Positions 32,405 through 41,666 are shown, counted from the first letter of the stretch. The stretch is 64,000 nucleotides of DNA from RGIG9608 sp045612365 (GCA_045612365.1 JAZKYY010000016.1:62001-126000); one strand, 5' to 3'. Numbers and translations are program-made. Notes: a model not told the origin generated them from the sequence alone.

Positions 32405-34720
32405 ATGGAAGAAAATAACATACCTCAAGAATTATTAGAAGAAGAATCTTCGTTTGATTTTAAGGAGTGGGCACTCAAAATAGCGCATTATTGGTACATT
32501 ATTTTGATAGGCATTCTTATTGCTTTGTCGTTGGCTTATTTAGAAAATCGGAAATGGAAGCCTATGTACAAAGTAAATGGGCAAGTCTTTTTGGGTAATA
32601 CCAATTCGGTTTCGCAGTATGCTTTTATGAAAGGTTTTAACTCCGATGGCGCAAGTAGTGTAAATAATCAACTTGTTCTTTTTGGACGTTATGAACTGAT
32701 TCGCAAAACAATAGCAAAATTGCCTTTTACTGTTGAATACTATACTAAAGGGCGATTCAAAACAAACTATTATTATAAAGATTTTTCGCCAATAGAATTA
32801 ACTTCAACTGCTATTAATACAGGAACTTATGGATTGTCTTTTGCTTTTAATGAAAAAAATGCAAACGAATTTTCGATAGAGTTGTTAAGTGAAAAAGAAG
32901 AAAAAGTTTTTCAAATGAGTGGTATGTATGGTGTTTCTTTTGCAAACGAATATTTTTCGGGAACAATATGTAAAAATACGACTCAGTCTCTTTCTAACCC
33001 AATTTATATTGCTTTCCGGAGTCTGGAATCTCTTGAAAGCGAATTTTCGTCTCGTCTTTCGTTTTCTATAATGGAAGGAACATCGGTTGCTGTTGTTTCA
33101 TTGGTGGGAGAACGTCCGGATAGAGATAAGGATTTTATAAATATGCTAAGCAATGAATTTCTTGCTGATAATCTAGAGCGAAAAAATTTAGAAGCCAATA
33201 GAACGATTGATTTTATTGATAATCAACTACAAAGTATTTCTGACTCACTTGCTGTTTCTACTGAAAATATTCGAAACTTCCGAAAAGAAAATAACATCAT
33301 AGACGTGAATAGTTATGTTTCTGGGTTATTGGCACAATCGGCTGAATATGAGAAAAAGGAAATAGAACTAAGTTTGAAAGAAACATATTTTGATTATTTA
33401 GATTCTTATTTGCGAAAAAATGTTCAAGAAGAAACCGTTGTAGCTCCAACTTCATTAGGTGTTGCAGATCCTACATTACTTGAATTAGTTGGGCAGTTTA
33501 ATGACGTGCAACTAAAACGTATGGGAGTTGGAACAAGTAGTCCATTATATCAAAAATATACGCAGCAATTAGAAACTCTAAAAGAAACATTATTTGAGGT
33601 TCTTAAGAATGTTAAAACGGTATATGAAATGGATAGGAAAAATCTACAAACTCAGTATCAAAAGGTATTGAAAGAGATAGAAAATCTTCCTCTCAAGGAG
33701 TCTAAAATTGTAGAAATAGAACGTTTGCATCGCATTAACGATAATTATTATACCTATTTGCTTCAGAAACGTTCTGAAGCTCAAATTCGCAAAGCATCGA
33801 ATACTTCAGATAATACTATTTTACAGGAAGCACGAGTAATGGATGTAGTGAATGGAAATGTGAAAAAACAGGTGTATATAAAATATTTCTTTTTGGGTCT
33901 TCTTATCCCTGTTTTATTGATTATTCTTAAAGAACTATTAAATAACACAATCAAGACGCAAAATGATTTGGAAAAAGTGACAAAATTCCCAGTTTTGAGC
34001 GAAGTCCCTTTCCAAAAAATGGATGGAAGTGTTTTGGTGATAAAAAATCCTCGTTCTTATTTTTCGGAGGCATTTAGGTCTTTACGTGCACGAATAGAAT
34101 TCCTTGTTAAGCGTAGAAGTCAAATTGTTATAATGAATACTTCAGCAGAGCCTTCTGATGGAAAAACTTACTTTTCTATTAATTTGGCAGGAATTTACGC
34201 AATATCTAGGAAAAAAACTTTGCTTATTGATGTGGATTTGCGTAAACCGAGTGTTGGAAATGAGTTGAAACTCCGTTCTGATAAAGGTTTAAGTAATGTT
34301 CTAATTAATGATTGTAGTGTTGAAGAAGCTATCATTACTCAAGAAAATAGTTTTGATGTGTTGCTAGCAGGAACAATTCCTCCAAATCCGGGCGAATTGA
34401 TTGCTTCTGAAAATATGACGAACTTATTGGAGTATCTTAAAACTAAATATGAATATATTGTGTTAGATACAAGTCCAATTGGATTGGTTTCGGATATTTA
34501 TCCATTGACAAAAGAAGTAGATTTGACTTTCTTAGTTGCAATGAGTGGAAAAACCAATAAACCTTTCTTAAAACGTATTGCAGCATCTCTTAAGAAAGAT
34601 TCTGTAACACAGGTTTATACGGTTCTAAATGGTGTGAAAAAGGAGCGTTGTTTGTTCGGTTTCTCTCGTAACAAGAAAAGCAAATATTATTATCATAAAG
34701 ACTACTTTAAGGAATCCTAA
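32405..34720 (+). CDS. Wzc-like polysaccharide co-polymerase / BY-tyrosine kinase
   Basis: The 771-residue protein has a Wzz domain between two membrane segments (about 29-46 and 497-517), with a long helical periplasmic part rich in coiled coils. The cytosolic kinase shows Walker A SAEPSDGKTYFS (about 580-591, PSDGKT where PGxGKT is usual), Walker A' LLIDVDLRKPSVG and Walker B IVLDTSPIG. The C-terminal tyrosine cluster is short (KYYYHKDYF). It controls polysaccharide length and export by autophosphorylation. No glycosyltransferase or Wzx/Wzy is next to it. Confidence 0.9.
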   Translation: MEENNIPQELLEEESSFDFKEWALKIAHYWYIILIGILIALSLAYLENRKWKPMYKVNGQVFLGNTNSVSQYAFMKGFNSDGASSVNNQLVLFGRYELIRKTIAKLPFTVEYYTKGRFKTNYYYKDFSPIELTSTAINTGTYGLSFAFNEKNANEFSIELLSEKEEKVFQMSGMYGVSFANEYFSGTICKNTTQSLSNPIYIAFRSLESLESEFSSRLSFSIMEGTSVAVVSLVGERPDRDKDFINMLSNEFLADNLERKNLEANRTIDFIDNQLQSISDSLAVSTENIRNFRKENNIIDVNSYVSGLLAQSAEYEKKEIELSLKETYFDYLDSYLRKNVQEETVVAPTSLGVADPTLLELVGQFNDVQLKRMGVGTSSPLYQKYTQQLETLKETLFEVLKNVKTVYEMDRKNLQTQYQKVLKEIENLPLKESKIVEIERLHRINDNYYTYLLQKRSEAQIRKASNTSDNTILQEARVMDVVNGNVKKQVYIKYFFLGLLIPVLLIILKELLNNTIKTQNDLEKVTKFPVLSEVPFQKMDGSVLVIKNPRSYFSEAFRSLRARIEFLVKRRSQIVIMNTSAEPSDGKTYFSINLAGIYAISRKKTLLIDVDLRKPSVGNELKLRSDKGLSNVLINDCSVEEAIITQENSFDVLLAGTIPPNPGELIASENMTNLLEYLKTKYEYIVLDTSPIGLVSDIYPLTKEVDLTFLVAMSGKTNKPFLKRIAASLKKDSVTQVYTVLNGVKKERCLFGFSRNKKSKYYYHKDYFKES

Positions 34721-34731
34721 AGAAAGATTTT

Positions 34732-34760
34732 ATAAAAAGAGGCGATTAGCCTCTTTTTAT
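34732..34760. terminator. Bidirectional terminator between the Wzc and LolE-like genes
   Basis: ATAAAAAGAGGC pairs with GCCTCTTTTTAT around a 5-nt loop with A/T flanks. The minus-strand permease gene ends inside it. Confidence 0.85.
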
Positions 34761-35975
34761 GTATTTAGAAGGGTAGTAGGCTGTAATAAAGCCAAGTACA
34801 ACAACGGTAAAAAATGTAAGGAAGATATCTCCTATGTGAATTAATACAGGATATGTTTCAACAATATATCCCGAATCTAGTTTTAACCAACCAAAGTACT
34901 GTTGAGAAAGGCAGATAAGTATGCCAAGAGTTATCCCAATAGTAGCACCAATAATGGAGATAAGCCAACCCTCGCATAAAAAGATTTTTTGTATGGTTTT
35001 ATGATTTGCTCCCATATTTTGTAATGTTTGGATATCCTGCTTTTTTTCTATAATTAGCATAGAGAGCGAACCGATAATATTAAATGTGGCAACTATAAGA
35101 ATAAGGAATAAAATAAGGTAAGTGACCCATTTTTCTATCTTTACGATGCGATATAGGTCGGCTTGTTGTTCGTAGCGATTCAAAACTGAGAGTTCGTTAT
35201 TCAAAAGTTTAGATATCTTTTTCTTAGTTTTTTCTATTGAAAAATCTTTATCCACTTTGAGTTCAATGGAAGAAACTTCCGTTGCTTTGCGTTCAAAGAG
35301 ATTACGTGCATTACGAATATCAACGAACAAATATTTACTATCGTATTGTTCTTGTTTTGATGAAAAAATGCCAGAAATCAATATGTTTTGTTTAGAAAAA
35401 GATGCTTCTGGCCTTGCTATATTGATTTTTGCATTACTTTTTGGCGCATAAATTTCTACAGATTTAGAAAGATTTATGCCTATTGGCAATTGGTTTGCTA
35501 CCCCAATACCAACAATTCCAAACTGAAGAGCGCTATTGTGTATCAAATTCTCTCCTTCTAAAATTGCCTCATCAATGTCGCTTACGTTGCGTGCGTTTGA
35601 ATCTATACCTTTTATTGTAATGGGTAGTTGATGCCCTTCATAAGAAAGTAGGGCGTTGTCTTCCATTACTTCTGAAAAGAATGCAATTTCTTCTAATGTT
35701 TTGATTTTTTGAATGGTAGAATCCTGCGTTGAAAAGAATTTGCCTTCTTTTGGAATAATCTTTAAGTCAGGATCAAATAAACTAAAATTGTCTTTTACAA
35801 GTTTGTCAAAACCATTGAATACAGATAGCACACAAACCAATGCCAAACTTCCAACGGCTACTCCACACATTGAAATGTAGGAGATGATGTTGATAACACT
35901 TTGCTTCTTTCGAGAAAATAAGTAGCGGAAAGCAATGAAAAAAACAAAAAAATATTTTATCCGTTTTGGATTCAT
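34746..35975 (-). CDS. FtsX/LolE-type ABC transporter permease
   Basis: The 409-residue protein has an N-terminal membrane helix, a periplasmic MacB-PCD-like domain (about 50-240) and three C-terminal helices (about 280-305, 330-355, 375-398). IEKKQDIQTLQNMGANHKTI is the typical coupling-helix region of LolC/E-like permeases. They release lipoproteins from the inner membrane. The LolD-type ATPase at 18178 may be the partner. The ATG overlaps the rbfA stop by one base, so the two are coupled. Confidence 0.87.
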   Translation of the reverse strand: MNPKRIKYFFVFFIAFRYLFSRKKQSVINIISYISMCGVAVGSLALVCVLSVFNGFDKLVKDNFSLFDPDLKIIPKEGKFFSTQDSTIQKIKTLEEIAFFSEVMEDNALLSYEGHQLPITIKGIDSNARNVSDIDEAILEGENLIHNSALQFGIVGIGVANQLPIGINLSKSVEIYAPKSNAKINIARPEASFSKQNILISGIFSSKQEQYDSKYLFVDIRNARNLFERKATEVSSIELKVDKDFSIEKTKKKISKLLNNELSVLNRYEQQADLYRIVKIEKWVTYLILFLILIVATFNIIGSLSMLIIEKKQDIQTLQNMGANHKTIQKIFLCEGWLISIIGATIGITLGILICLSQQYFGWLKLDSGYIVETYPVLIHIGDIFLTFFTVVVLGFITAYYPSKYIKRG

Positions 35976-36304
35976 TATTTTTTTAGAAGTTGGTCGATTT
36001 TTGCTAGTTCTTCCATTGTATCGTCAATGAAGAATTGTAATTCAGGGACAATACGTAATTTTACTTTTTGACCTAATTCAAAACGAATTGATTTTTGTTT
36101 CTCATTAACAAACTGAAGTACCATTTCTGACTTTTCTGTTGGGAAAACGCTTAAAAATATTTTAGCAATAGCCAAATCTGGCGATATGCGAACTTCAGTT
36201 ACCGTGATAAGAGTTCCTTGCATTTCTTTTGCAAAGGGAAGAAAAATGTTGCCTAGTTCTTTTTGCAACAATCTTGCTATTTTTTGTTGACGTGTAGATT
36301 CCAT
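35975..36304 (-). CDS. rbfA: Ribosome-binding factor A
   Basis: RbfA helps late maturation of the 30S subunit. The 109-residue protein has the KH-like pattern: RQQKIARLLQKELGNIF, then TVTEVRISPDLAIAKIFLSV, then LGQKVKLRIVPELQFFIDDT. All elements are in order and the length is normal. It leads a two-gene operon with the permease. Confidence 0.93.
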   Translation of the reverse strand: MESTRQQKIARLLQKELGNIFLPFAKEMQGTLITVTEVRISPDLAIAKIFLSVFPTEKSEMVLQFVNEKQKSIRFELGQKVKLRIVPELQFFIDDTMEELAKIDQLLKK

Positions 36305-36393
36305 ATTTATAATTTATTTTACAATCGCAAAGGTCTAAAAAATCACAATAAAAAACAAAGAGTCGCTAAAAACATTTGCAACTCTCTGTTTTG

Positions 36394-36467
36394 TAGCGGG
36401 ATCGAGAATTGAACTCGAGACCTCCGGGTTATGAATCCGACGCTCTAACCAACTGAGCTATCCCGCC
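36394..36467 (-). tRNA. tRNA-Met (CAT)
   Basis: The 73-nt body plus discriminator A forms a cloverleaf: acceptor GGCGGGA/TCCCGCT (first pair G.U), D arm GCTC/GAGC, anticodon loop TTCATAA with CAT, and T arm TCGAG-TTCAATT-CTCGA. The acceptor start differs from initiator tRNA, so this is probably an elongator. Isoleucine-type CAU with lysidine cannot be excluded from the anticodon alone. CCA is not encoded. Confidence 0.94.
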
Positions 36468-36486
36468 ATCATTTTTTTTGGGTCTG

Positions 36487-36517
36487 CAAAATTAGTGTTC
36501 TTTTTTGAAAACTACAA
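36487..36517 (-). promoter_or_regulatory. Promoter of tRNA-Met
   Basis: On the minus strand TTG (36515-36517), 20 nt, then TAATTTTG (36487-36494) gives a clean Bacteroidetes promoter 20 bp upstream of the tRNA. Confidence 0.7.
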
Positions 36518-36595
36518 TTTTTTTGTTGCAAAAGATGAAAAAAATAACAAAAAGCTTTTCATTGACGTATTAATCATTAACTAATCAGTTTTTTG

Positions 36596-36603
36596 TACTT
36601 TTG
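36596..36603 (+). promoter_or_regulatory. -7 box of the old-yellow-enzyme gene
   Basis: TACTTTTG lies 18 bp before the ATG at 36622. The -33 element is not clear. Confidence 0.45.
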
Positions 36604-36621
36604 TGGGAAAGAAAATAATCT

Positions 36622-37890
36622 ATGTCAAAGCTTTTTACTCCATATAAACTTGGTCCTATTACGTTACGAAATCGATTTATTCGTTCCGCTGCATTTGAAA
36701 ATATGGCACGTAACAATATGCCAACAAAACAGCTGCAAGACTATCATGTGAGTGTTGCTCGTGGTGGTGTAGGAATGACCACAGTTGCCTATTGTGCTGT
36801 TGATTTAAGTGGCGTTTCGTTCGATGGGCAACTTTATGTAAATTCAGAGAGTCTTAGCGGTCTAAGACAATTAACCGATGCCATTCATGCTGAAGGAGCA
36901 AAAGCAAGTATTCAGCTTGGACATTGTGGAAATATGACTCACTTCTATACCTGTCATTGTATGCCTATAAGTGCATCAAATGGGTTTAATTTGTATTCTC
37001 CAACATTTCATCGCAGGTTGACGGTTTCGGAAATAAGGAAACTCGTTAAAAAATTTGGAGAAGCTGTCGATTTCTCTCGTGATGCAGGATTTGATTGTGT
37101 TGAAATTCATGCTGGGCATGCCTATCTTATTTCGCAATTCATTAGTCCACGAACCAATCATCGTCGCGATGAATATGGAGGGTCGTTTGAGAATCGTGTG
37201 CGGTTTATGAATGAGGTGCTCGAAGAAGTGATGCTCCATGCAAAAGATGATATGGCAGTAGTTGTAAAAACCAATATGTGGGACGATTGTTGGCGTGGAA
37301 GTGATATTGAAGAAGGTATAAAAATAGCAAAAGAAATAGCAAAGCATAAAGTTCATGGTATTGTGCTCTCTGGTGGTACGGTTAGCCGTTCGCCTATGAC
37401 GATTTTAAGCGGTGCAATGCCTTATAAGACTTTGGCGCACTACATGTCGATGAAATCTTTTTGGTGGCTCAAAGCTGCACTTAACATACCTGGAGTTGCT
37501 CCTATGATGATGCCAACACAGCCGTTCAAAGAACTCTATTTTATGGAAAAAGCAAAACGTTTCCAACAAGAGATTAAAGACGTTCCGTTGATTTATGTGG
37601 GCGGTGTGCAGTCGGGTGCCAATTGCCAACAGATTATGGACGAAGGGTTTGAACTATTTCAAATAGCACATGTGCTTATCAAAGACCCCGATTTTGTGAA
37701 ACACGTTCAAGAAAATCCTACTTATCATGCAGGATGTGGTCGCTCAAACTATTGTGTAGGACGTATGTACACGCTTGATATGAAATGCCACGAGTGTGTA
37801 GAACGCGATGGTGAGTGCATTCCAAAACGTCTTAAAAAAGAAATTGCTCAACTTGAAGCAAAAGCGAAAAAGAGTTTAGAGAGTAAATAA
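36622..37890 (+). CDS. NADH:flavin oxidoreductase, old yellow enzyme family
   Basis: The 422-residue flavoprotein has a TIM-barrel OYE domain: LFTPYKLGPITLRNRFIRSA at the start, GGVGMTTVAYCAVD, IQLGHCGN, the catalytic EIHAGHAYLISQFISP near residue 157 and RRDEYGGSFENRVRF. The C-terminus holds several cysteines (CGRSNYCVGRMY, KCHECVERDGEC). In larger relatives such residues bind an iron-sulfur cluster, but here their use is unknown. The substrate is not predictable. It stands alone upstream of a GIY-YIG gene. Confidence 0.88.
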   Translation: MSKLFTPYKLGPITLRNRFIRSAAFENMARNNMPTKQLQDYHVSVARGGVGMTTVAYCAVDLSGVSFDGQLYVNSESLSGLRQLTDAIHAEGAKASIQLGHCGNMTHFYTCHCMPISASNGFNLYSPTFHRRLTVSEIRKLVKKFGEAVDFSRDAGFDCVEIHAGHAYLISQFISPRTNHRRDEYGGSFENRVRFMNEVLEEVMLHAKDDMAVVVKTNMWDDCWRGSDIEEGIKIAKEIAKHKVHGIVLSGGTVSRSPMTILSGAMPYKTLAHYMSMKSFWWLKAALNIPGVAPMMMPTQPFKELYFMEKAKRFQQEIKDVPLIYVGGVQSGANCQQIMDEGFELFQIAHVLIKDPDFVKHVQENPTYHAGCGRSNYCVGRMYTLDMKCHECVERDGECIPKRLKKEIAQLEAKAKKSLESK

Positions 37891-37904
37891 ATGTAGTTTT
37901 TATT

Positions 37905-38567
37905 ATGGTAGAAAAAGTTGGTTATGTTTATATTTTGACCAATCCTAGTTTTCGTGAGGATTGGGTGAAAATCGGCAAGAGTTCACAACCTGTAAATATC
38001 CGTTCTAAAGAATTGGATAACACAGCTGTTCCTCTTCCTTTTGAAATTTATGCAACATTGCAAACATGTAAATATGAGAAAGTTGAGAAATTAATTCATA
38101 AAACTATAGATCGTTTGACAGATTTGCGTATTCGACAAAATCGTGAATTTTTCAATGTAAAACCAAGTGAAGCTCTTGCAATTTTAAAAGATATAGCAGA
38201 GACAATAGATGATGCTGTGATTGATGAAGTTTATTTATACAATGCTAATACAGAAGAAATTAATGATGATGAAATACAAATGATAGATCATCATTCAAAA
38301 AAACGACCATGTTTTAAGTTTAGTATGGTAAATATTCCGATTGGAAGTAAGTTGATTTTCACTCCAACTAATATTGAAGTAAAAGTCGTAAGTGATAATC
38401 AAATTGAATATGAAGGACGTTTATATAAACTATCTCCGTTTGTGGGGACATTTATGCCGATTGATAGACGAACGAAATCAGGTGCATATCGGGGTGCTAA
38501 ATTTTTTACATATAATGGAAAGATTTTAGATGATATACGTACCGAATTAGAATCAGAAAATAAATAA
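37905..38567 (+). CDS. GIY-YIG nuclease-like protein (T5orf172/MUG113 type)
   Basis: Residues 1-95 match the T5orf172/MUG113 group: VGYVYILTNPSF, VKIGKSSQPVNIRSKELD, LHKT-like LIHKTIDR, and NREFFNV as the E/F end motif. The front GYVYIL and KIGKS correspond to GIY and YIG. From about 135 a second domain with beta strands follows (KFSMVNIPIGSKLIFTPTN) and includes a GRLYKLSPF part like those found next to restriction or repair proteins. DNA is the likely target. No partner methylase is adjacent. Confidence 0.83.
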   Translation: MVEKVGYVYILTNPSFREDWVKIGKSSQPVNIRSKELDNTAVPLPFEIYATLQTCKYEKVEKLIHKTIDRLTDLRIRQNREFFNVKPSEALAILKDIAETIDDAVIDEVYLYNANTEEINDDEIQMIDHHSKKRPCFKFSMVNIPIGSKLIFTPTNIEVKVVSDNQIEYEGRLYKLSPFVGTFMPIDRRTKSGAYRGAKFFTYNGKILDDIRTELESENK

Positions 38568-38655
38568 AAATAGTTTTTATAATCTTAGCACTTGTTACAA
38601 GAGCCGCGTCGGGAATAGGATTGAAATTTATGAACCATAAATAATTATTCAAAAA

Positions 38656-39342
38656 ATGATTGGAACCATTGTAAATACCATTGCTGTTGTGGCGGGGAGT
38701 AGTTTGGGAATGTTGATGAATAAAACGATTTCTGTGCGTATTCAGAATGTTCTTTTTATGACTATTGGCTTGGTGACCATTGCTTTAGGTATAACAATGC
38801 TTCAAGGTGTAGAAAACTTTTTGTTGATTATTGTCAGTCTTGTTTTAGGCGTTTTAATCGGTTCTTGGTGTAATATTGAGAAAAATATTGAACGATTTGG
38901 CGAATTCTTAAAACTCAAACTAACAATCAAAAGCAATAAATTTTCGGAAGGAATAATCTCTGCGTTTTTGTTATTTTGCATTGGCTCAATGACTATTTTG
39001 GGCGCTATTCAAGAAGGCATTGGAGAACAGCCCAATTTGCTTTATACAAAAAGCATTCTCGACTTTTTTTCTTCTATAATTTTGGCATCTACATTTGGGA
39101 TTGGAATTTTGTTTTCGGCCGTTCCTCTCTTTATTTTTCAGGCATTACTGACGCTGCTAGCAATGCAATTAGAACCGTTTTTTTCGGCTGAAATTATTAC
39201 TGGGTTGAGTGCAGTTGGTGGGGTTATGCTCATAGGTTTGGGAATAAATATGCTCGATATAAAAAAGATACCAGTTGCCAATATGCTTCCAGCTTTGGTT
39301 ATTGTTTGTGTTTTGATAAAAATTTTAGAAGTGATTCAATAA
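38656..39342 (+). CDS. DUF554 membrane protein
   Basis: The 228-residue protein has about seven membrane helices. The front, IGTIVNTIAVVAGSSLGMLM, and the middle, FCIGSMTILGAIQEGI, match DUF554 (YdfK/YqgA type). DUF554 proteins are putative transporters of unknown substrate. It starts 88 bp after the GIY-YIG gene and ends 16 bp before a TrmH-like gene. Confidence 0.88.
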   Translation: MIGTIVNTIAVVAGSSLGMLMNKTISVRIQNVLFMTIGLVTIALGITMLQGVENFLLIIVSLVLGVLIGSWCNIEKNIERFGEFLKLKLTIKSNKFSEGIISAFLLFCIGSMTILGAIQEGIGEQPNLLYTKSILDFFSSIILASTFGIGILFSAVPLFIFQALLTLLAMQLEPFFSAEIITGLSAVGGVMLIGLGINMLDIKKIPVANMLPALVIVCVLIKILEVIQ

Positions 39343-39358
39343 TTGGGAGATTGAATTT

Positions 39359-39901
39359 ATGCAAAAAAAAACTATAGAAGAACTTCAGCGCATTTCTATT
39401 GATCAGTTCAAATCCAAAAATAAATTGCCTTTAGTTGTTGTGCTCGATAATGTTAGGAGTTTGCACAATGTTGGTTCTGTTTTTCGTACTTCGGATGCTT
39501 ATCTTGTACAATCGATTTTTTTGTGTGGAATAACAGCCACTCCACCTTCGGCGGAGATTCATAAAACTGCGCTTGGGGCAGAAGATTCTGTCGAATGGCA
39601 TTATTTCCCCAAAACAGAAGATGCTTTGCTATACCTCAAAAAAGAGGGTTTTGTGATTTTTTCTATTGAACAGGCCAAAAATAGTCTTTCGCTCACTTCG
39701 TTGCAACTTGACGCCGATAAAAAATACGCTGTTGTGCTTGGTAATGAGGTGAAAGGAGTTCAACAATTGGTTGTTGATATGAGCGATGAATGCATAGAAC
39801 TACCTCAATTTGGCACAAAGCATTCGCTCAATGTTTCGGTTACAGCTGGTATTGTTATTTGGGATTTTTATAAACAAATGCAAGAATGGGTAGAATTGTA
39901 G
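39359..39901 (+). CDS. SpoU/TrmH-family RNA 2'-O-methyltransferase
   Basis: The 180-residue SPOUT protein shows LDNVRSLHNVGSVFRTSDA (residues 30-48), AVVLGNEVKGVQQ near residue 122 and LPQFGTKHSLNVSVTAGI near residue 147. This is the deep-knot SAM site. It likely methylates a 2'-OH in tRNA or rRNA. The last 16 bp overlap the ruvX gene. Confidence 0.9.
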   Translation: MQKKTIEELQRISIDQFKSKNKLPLVVVLDNVRSLHNVGSVFRTSDAYLVQSIFLCGITATPPSAEIHKTALGAEDSVEWHYFPKTEDALLYLKKEGFVIFSIEQAKNSLSLTSLQLDADKKYAVVLGNEVKGVQQLVVDMSDECIELPQFGTKHSLNVSVTAGIVIWDFYKQMQEWVEL

Positions 39902-40302
39902 GGATTGATTTCGGAGAAAAGCGAACGGGAGTGGCAGCTACTGATCCGTTGCAGATTATTGCAAATGGGGTAGATACAGTTCCTACAGAGCAGATTTATA
40001 CTTTTCTGCAGCAGTACGTCGCTAAGGAAAAGGTTGATTTGTTCGTGGTGGGGATGCCCAAAACGTTGCAAAATGAATTAGCTACTGTAGCTACAAAAGT
40101 GAATGTTTTTATCGGAAAGATTCAGCAACTGTTCCCTTCAATTCCGGTGGTAACTATCGACGAACGTTTTACTTCGGTTCTCGCGCAGAAAGCAATGATT
40201 GATGGAGGACTGAAGAAGAAAGCTCGGCAGAATAAGGCTTTGGTGGACAAAATAAGTGCAACACTTATATTACAATCTTATTTGGAACAAAATAGATTTT
40301 AA
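39886..40302 (+). CDS. ruvX: Putative pre-16S rRNA nuclease / Holliday junction resolvase homolog
   Basis: The 138-residue YqgF-fold protein has VGIDFGEKRTGVAATD (first Asp), VVGMPKTLQNE and VVTIDERFTSVLA (catalytic Glu) and ends in DKISATLILQSYLE (last Asp). The family trims 16S rRNA ends and has been called a Holliday junction resolvase. The length is normal. It overlaps the preceding methyltransferase gene. Confidence 0.93.
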   Translation: MGRIVGIDFGEKRTGVAATDPLQIIANGVDTVPTEQIYTFLQQYVAKEKVDLFVVGMPKTLQNELATVATKVNVFIGKIQQLFPSIPVVTIDERFTSVLAQKAMIDGGLKKKARQNKALVDKISATLILQSYLEQNRF

Positions 40303-40321
40303 CAAAAAAACTATCTGCTTT

Positions 40322-41230
40322 ATGTGCCTACCTTGCATTAAAAATATCTTTTTGATTCTTTTTTTGTTGATTTCTTCGGAGAGTTTTGCATCGGTTTCTG
40401 CGGAGCAAATCTATTATCGGTGGCATGAGATAAAACCTATGGCTGTGCTTTGCATCGTTGCTGGTTTGTTTTGGTTTGGAGTTTATAGTTATCATTTCAG
40501 TAAGAATAAAAATGTAAGCAAAAAACTTCGTTTCTTGTCCGACGGAATGTTACTGATTGTCTTTATTTTTCTTACCTCTTTGCTTGCACTTCGTACGCTG
40601 TTGAGTGGACATTTGCCTCTTAGCAATGCTTTTGAAACCATGCACATGCTTGCGTGGTTGGGTCTCTTGCTTACACTTTTGTTTGCACGGAGGTTTCGTT
40701 TATTTTTGCCTTTTGGTTTTTTGCTATGCGGTTTTTCATTGCTTGTGGCCGAAATGGGTAATTTTGACCCCACGGTGGCCAAACTCGTTCCGGTGCTTTC
40801 ATCGCCACTTTTGAGCATTCATGTGACGATTATTATGCTCTCTTATGCTCTTTTAGCATTTGTTATGCTCAACGGACTGACCGCCATTTTTCTGCATTTC
40901 TTTCGAAAAAACAGCGATGAACAAATCTTCCGTTTGCAAACCGTGAGCCAACTGATGCTTTATCCTGCCGTGTTTTGTTTGGCAGCGGGCATTTTTATCG
41001 GTGCTGTTTGGGCAAATCAGTCGTGGGGACGCTACTGGGGTTGGGACCCCAAAGAGGTTTGGGCACTGATTACGATGATGGTGTATAGCACAGCATTTCA
41101 CAGTAAGTCATTGCCATTTCTGCAAAAGCCACTTTACTTTCACGTTTTTACCGTAGTGGCTTTCTTGGCCGTGCTGTTTACCTATTTTGGCGTAAACTTC
41201 CTGCTTGGTGGATTGCATAGTTATGCGTGA
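40322..41230 (+). CDS. ccsA: Cytochrome c assembly protein CcsA/ResC
   Basis: The 302-residue membrane protein starts at ATG 40322; an upstream GTG in the ruvX frame is unlikely. It has about eight membrane segments, and the WWD-type heme-handling motif WGRYWGWDPKEVWAL lies near residue 242. Histidines MHMLAW, SIHVTIIMLSY and TAFH are candidate heme ligands. It works with ResB (15281) in System II. In many Bacteroidales the two genes are adjacent, here they are 24 kb apart. Confidence 0.9.
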   Translation: MCLPCIKNIFLILFLLISSESFASVSAEQIYYRWHEIKPMAVLCIVAGLFWFGVYSYHFSKNKNVSKKLRFLSDGMLLIVFIFLTSLLALRTLLSGHLPLSNAFETMHMLAWLGLLLTLLFARRFRLFLPFGFLLCGFSLLVAEMGNFDPTVAKLVPVLSSPLLSIHVTIIMLSYALLAFVMLNGLTAIFLHFFRKNSDEQIFRLQTVSQLMLYPAVFCLAAGIFIGAVWANQSWGRYWGWDPKEVWALITMMVYSTAFHSKSLPFLQKPLYFHVFTVVAFLAVLFTYFGVNFLLGGLHSYA

Positions 41231-41250
41231 TTCTAATGCCATAAATCAAT

Positions 41251-41283
41251 AAAAAAAAGGTACACAATTGTGTACCTTTTTTT
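41251..41283. terminator. Bidirectional terminator between ccsA and the DUF805 gene
   Basis: AAAAAAAAGGTACACAA/TTGTGTACCTTTTTTT is an almost perfect palindrome without a real loop, ending in seven T. Confidence 0.85.
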
Positions 41284-41303
41284 ATTAAAGAACAAATAAT
41301 AAA

Positions 41304-41666
41304 TTAATTTTTAGGATATTCTCCATATTTATTAGTACCTAATTCGCTATCTGTACACATTAAAACCAACAACCAAATCGCTCCAACTATAGGAATAAAC
41401 GCAATTAACATCCAAGCTCCACTTTTTCCTATGTCATGCAATCGACGAACTAGAACTGCAAAAGTAGGAATAATCGTAGCAAGTATATAGACTAAATAAC
41501 ACCATCCATAAGGTACTCCAGCTATATGTGTGCCCAAAGCATTGTCAAGAATCATTGTAATTGCTACTGCGATCCAATTAAACAATACGAACATCCAATA
41601 CTCTTTTCTTCTTGCTCTTCCTTTAAAGTCAGCATATTGACTTAATACTTTTAAATACCATTTCAT
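41304..41666 (-). CDS. DUF805 membrane protein
   Basis: From the ATG at 41666 the 120-residue protein has a short amphipathic front (KWYLKVLSQYADFKGRARR), EYWMFVLFNW, four membrane helices and RRLHDIGKSGAWML near residue 83. This is the DUF805 signature (FxGRxxRxEYW...RRLHDxGxSG). The function is unknown. An upstream extension of 45 residues would cross the promoter and is rejected. Confidence 0.88.
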   Translation of the reverse strand: MKWYLKVLSQYADFKGRARRKEYWMFVLFNWIAVAITMILDNALGTHIAGVPYGWCYLVYILATIIPTFAVLVRRLHDIGKSGAWMLIAFIPIVGAIWLLVLMCTDSELGTNKYGEYPKN

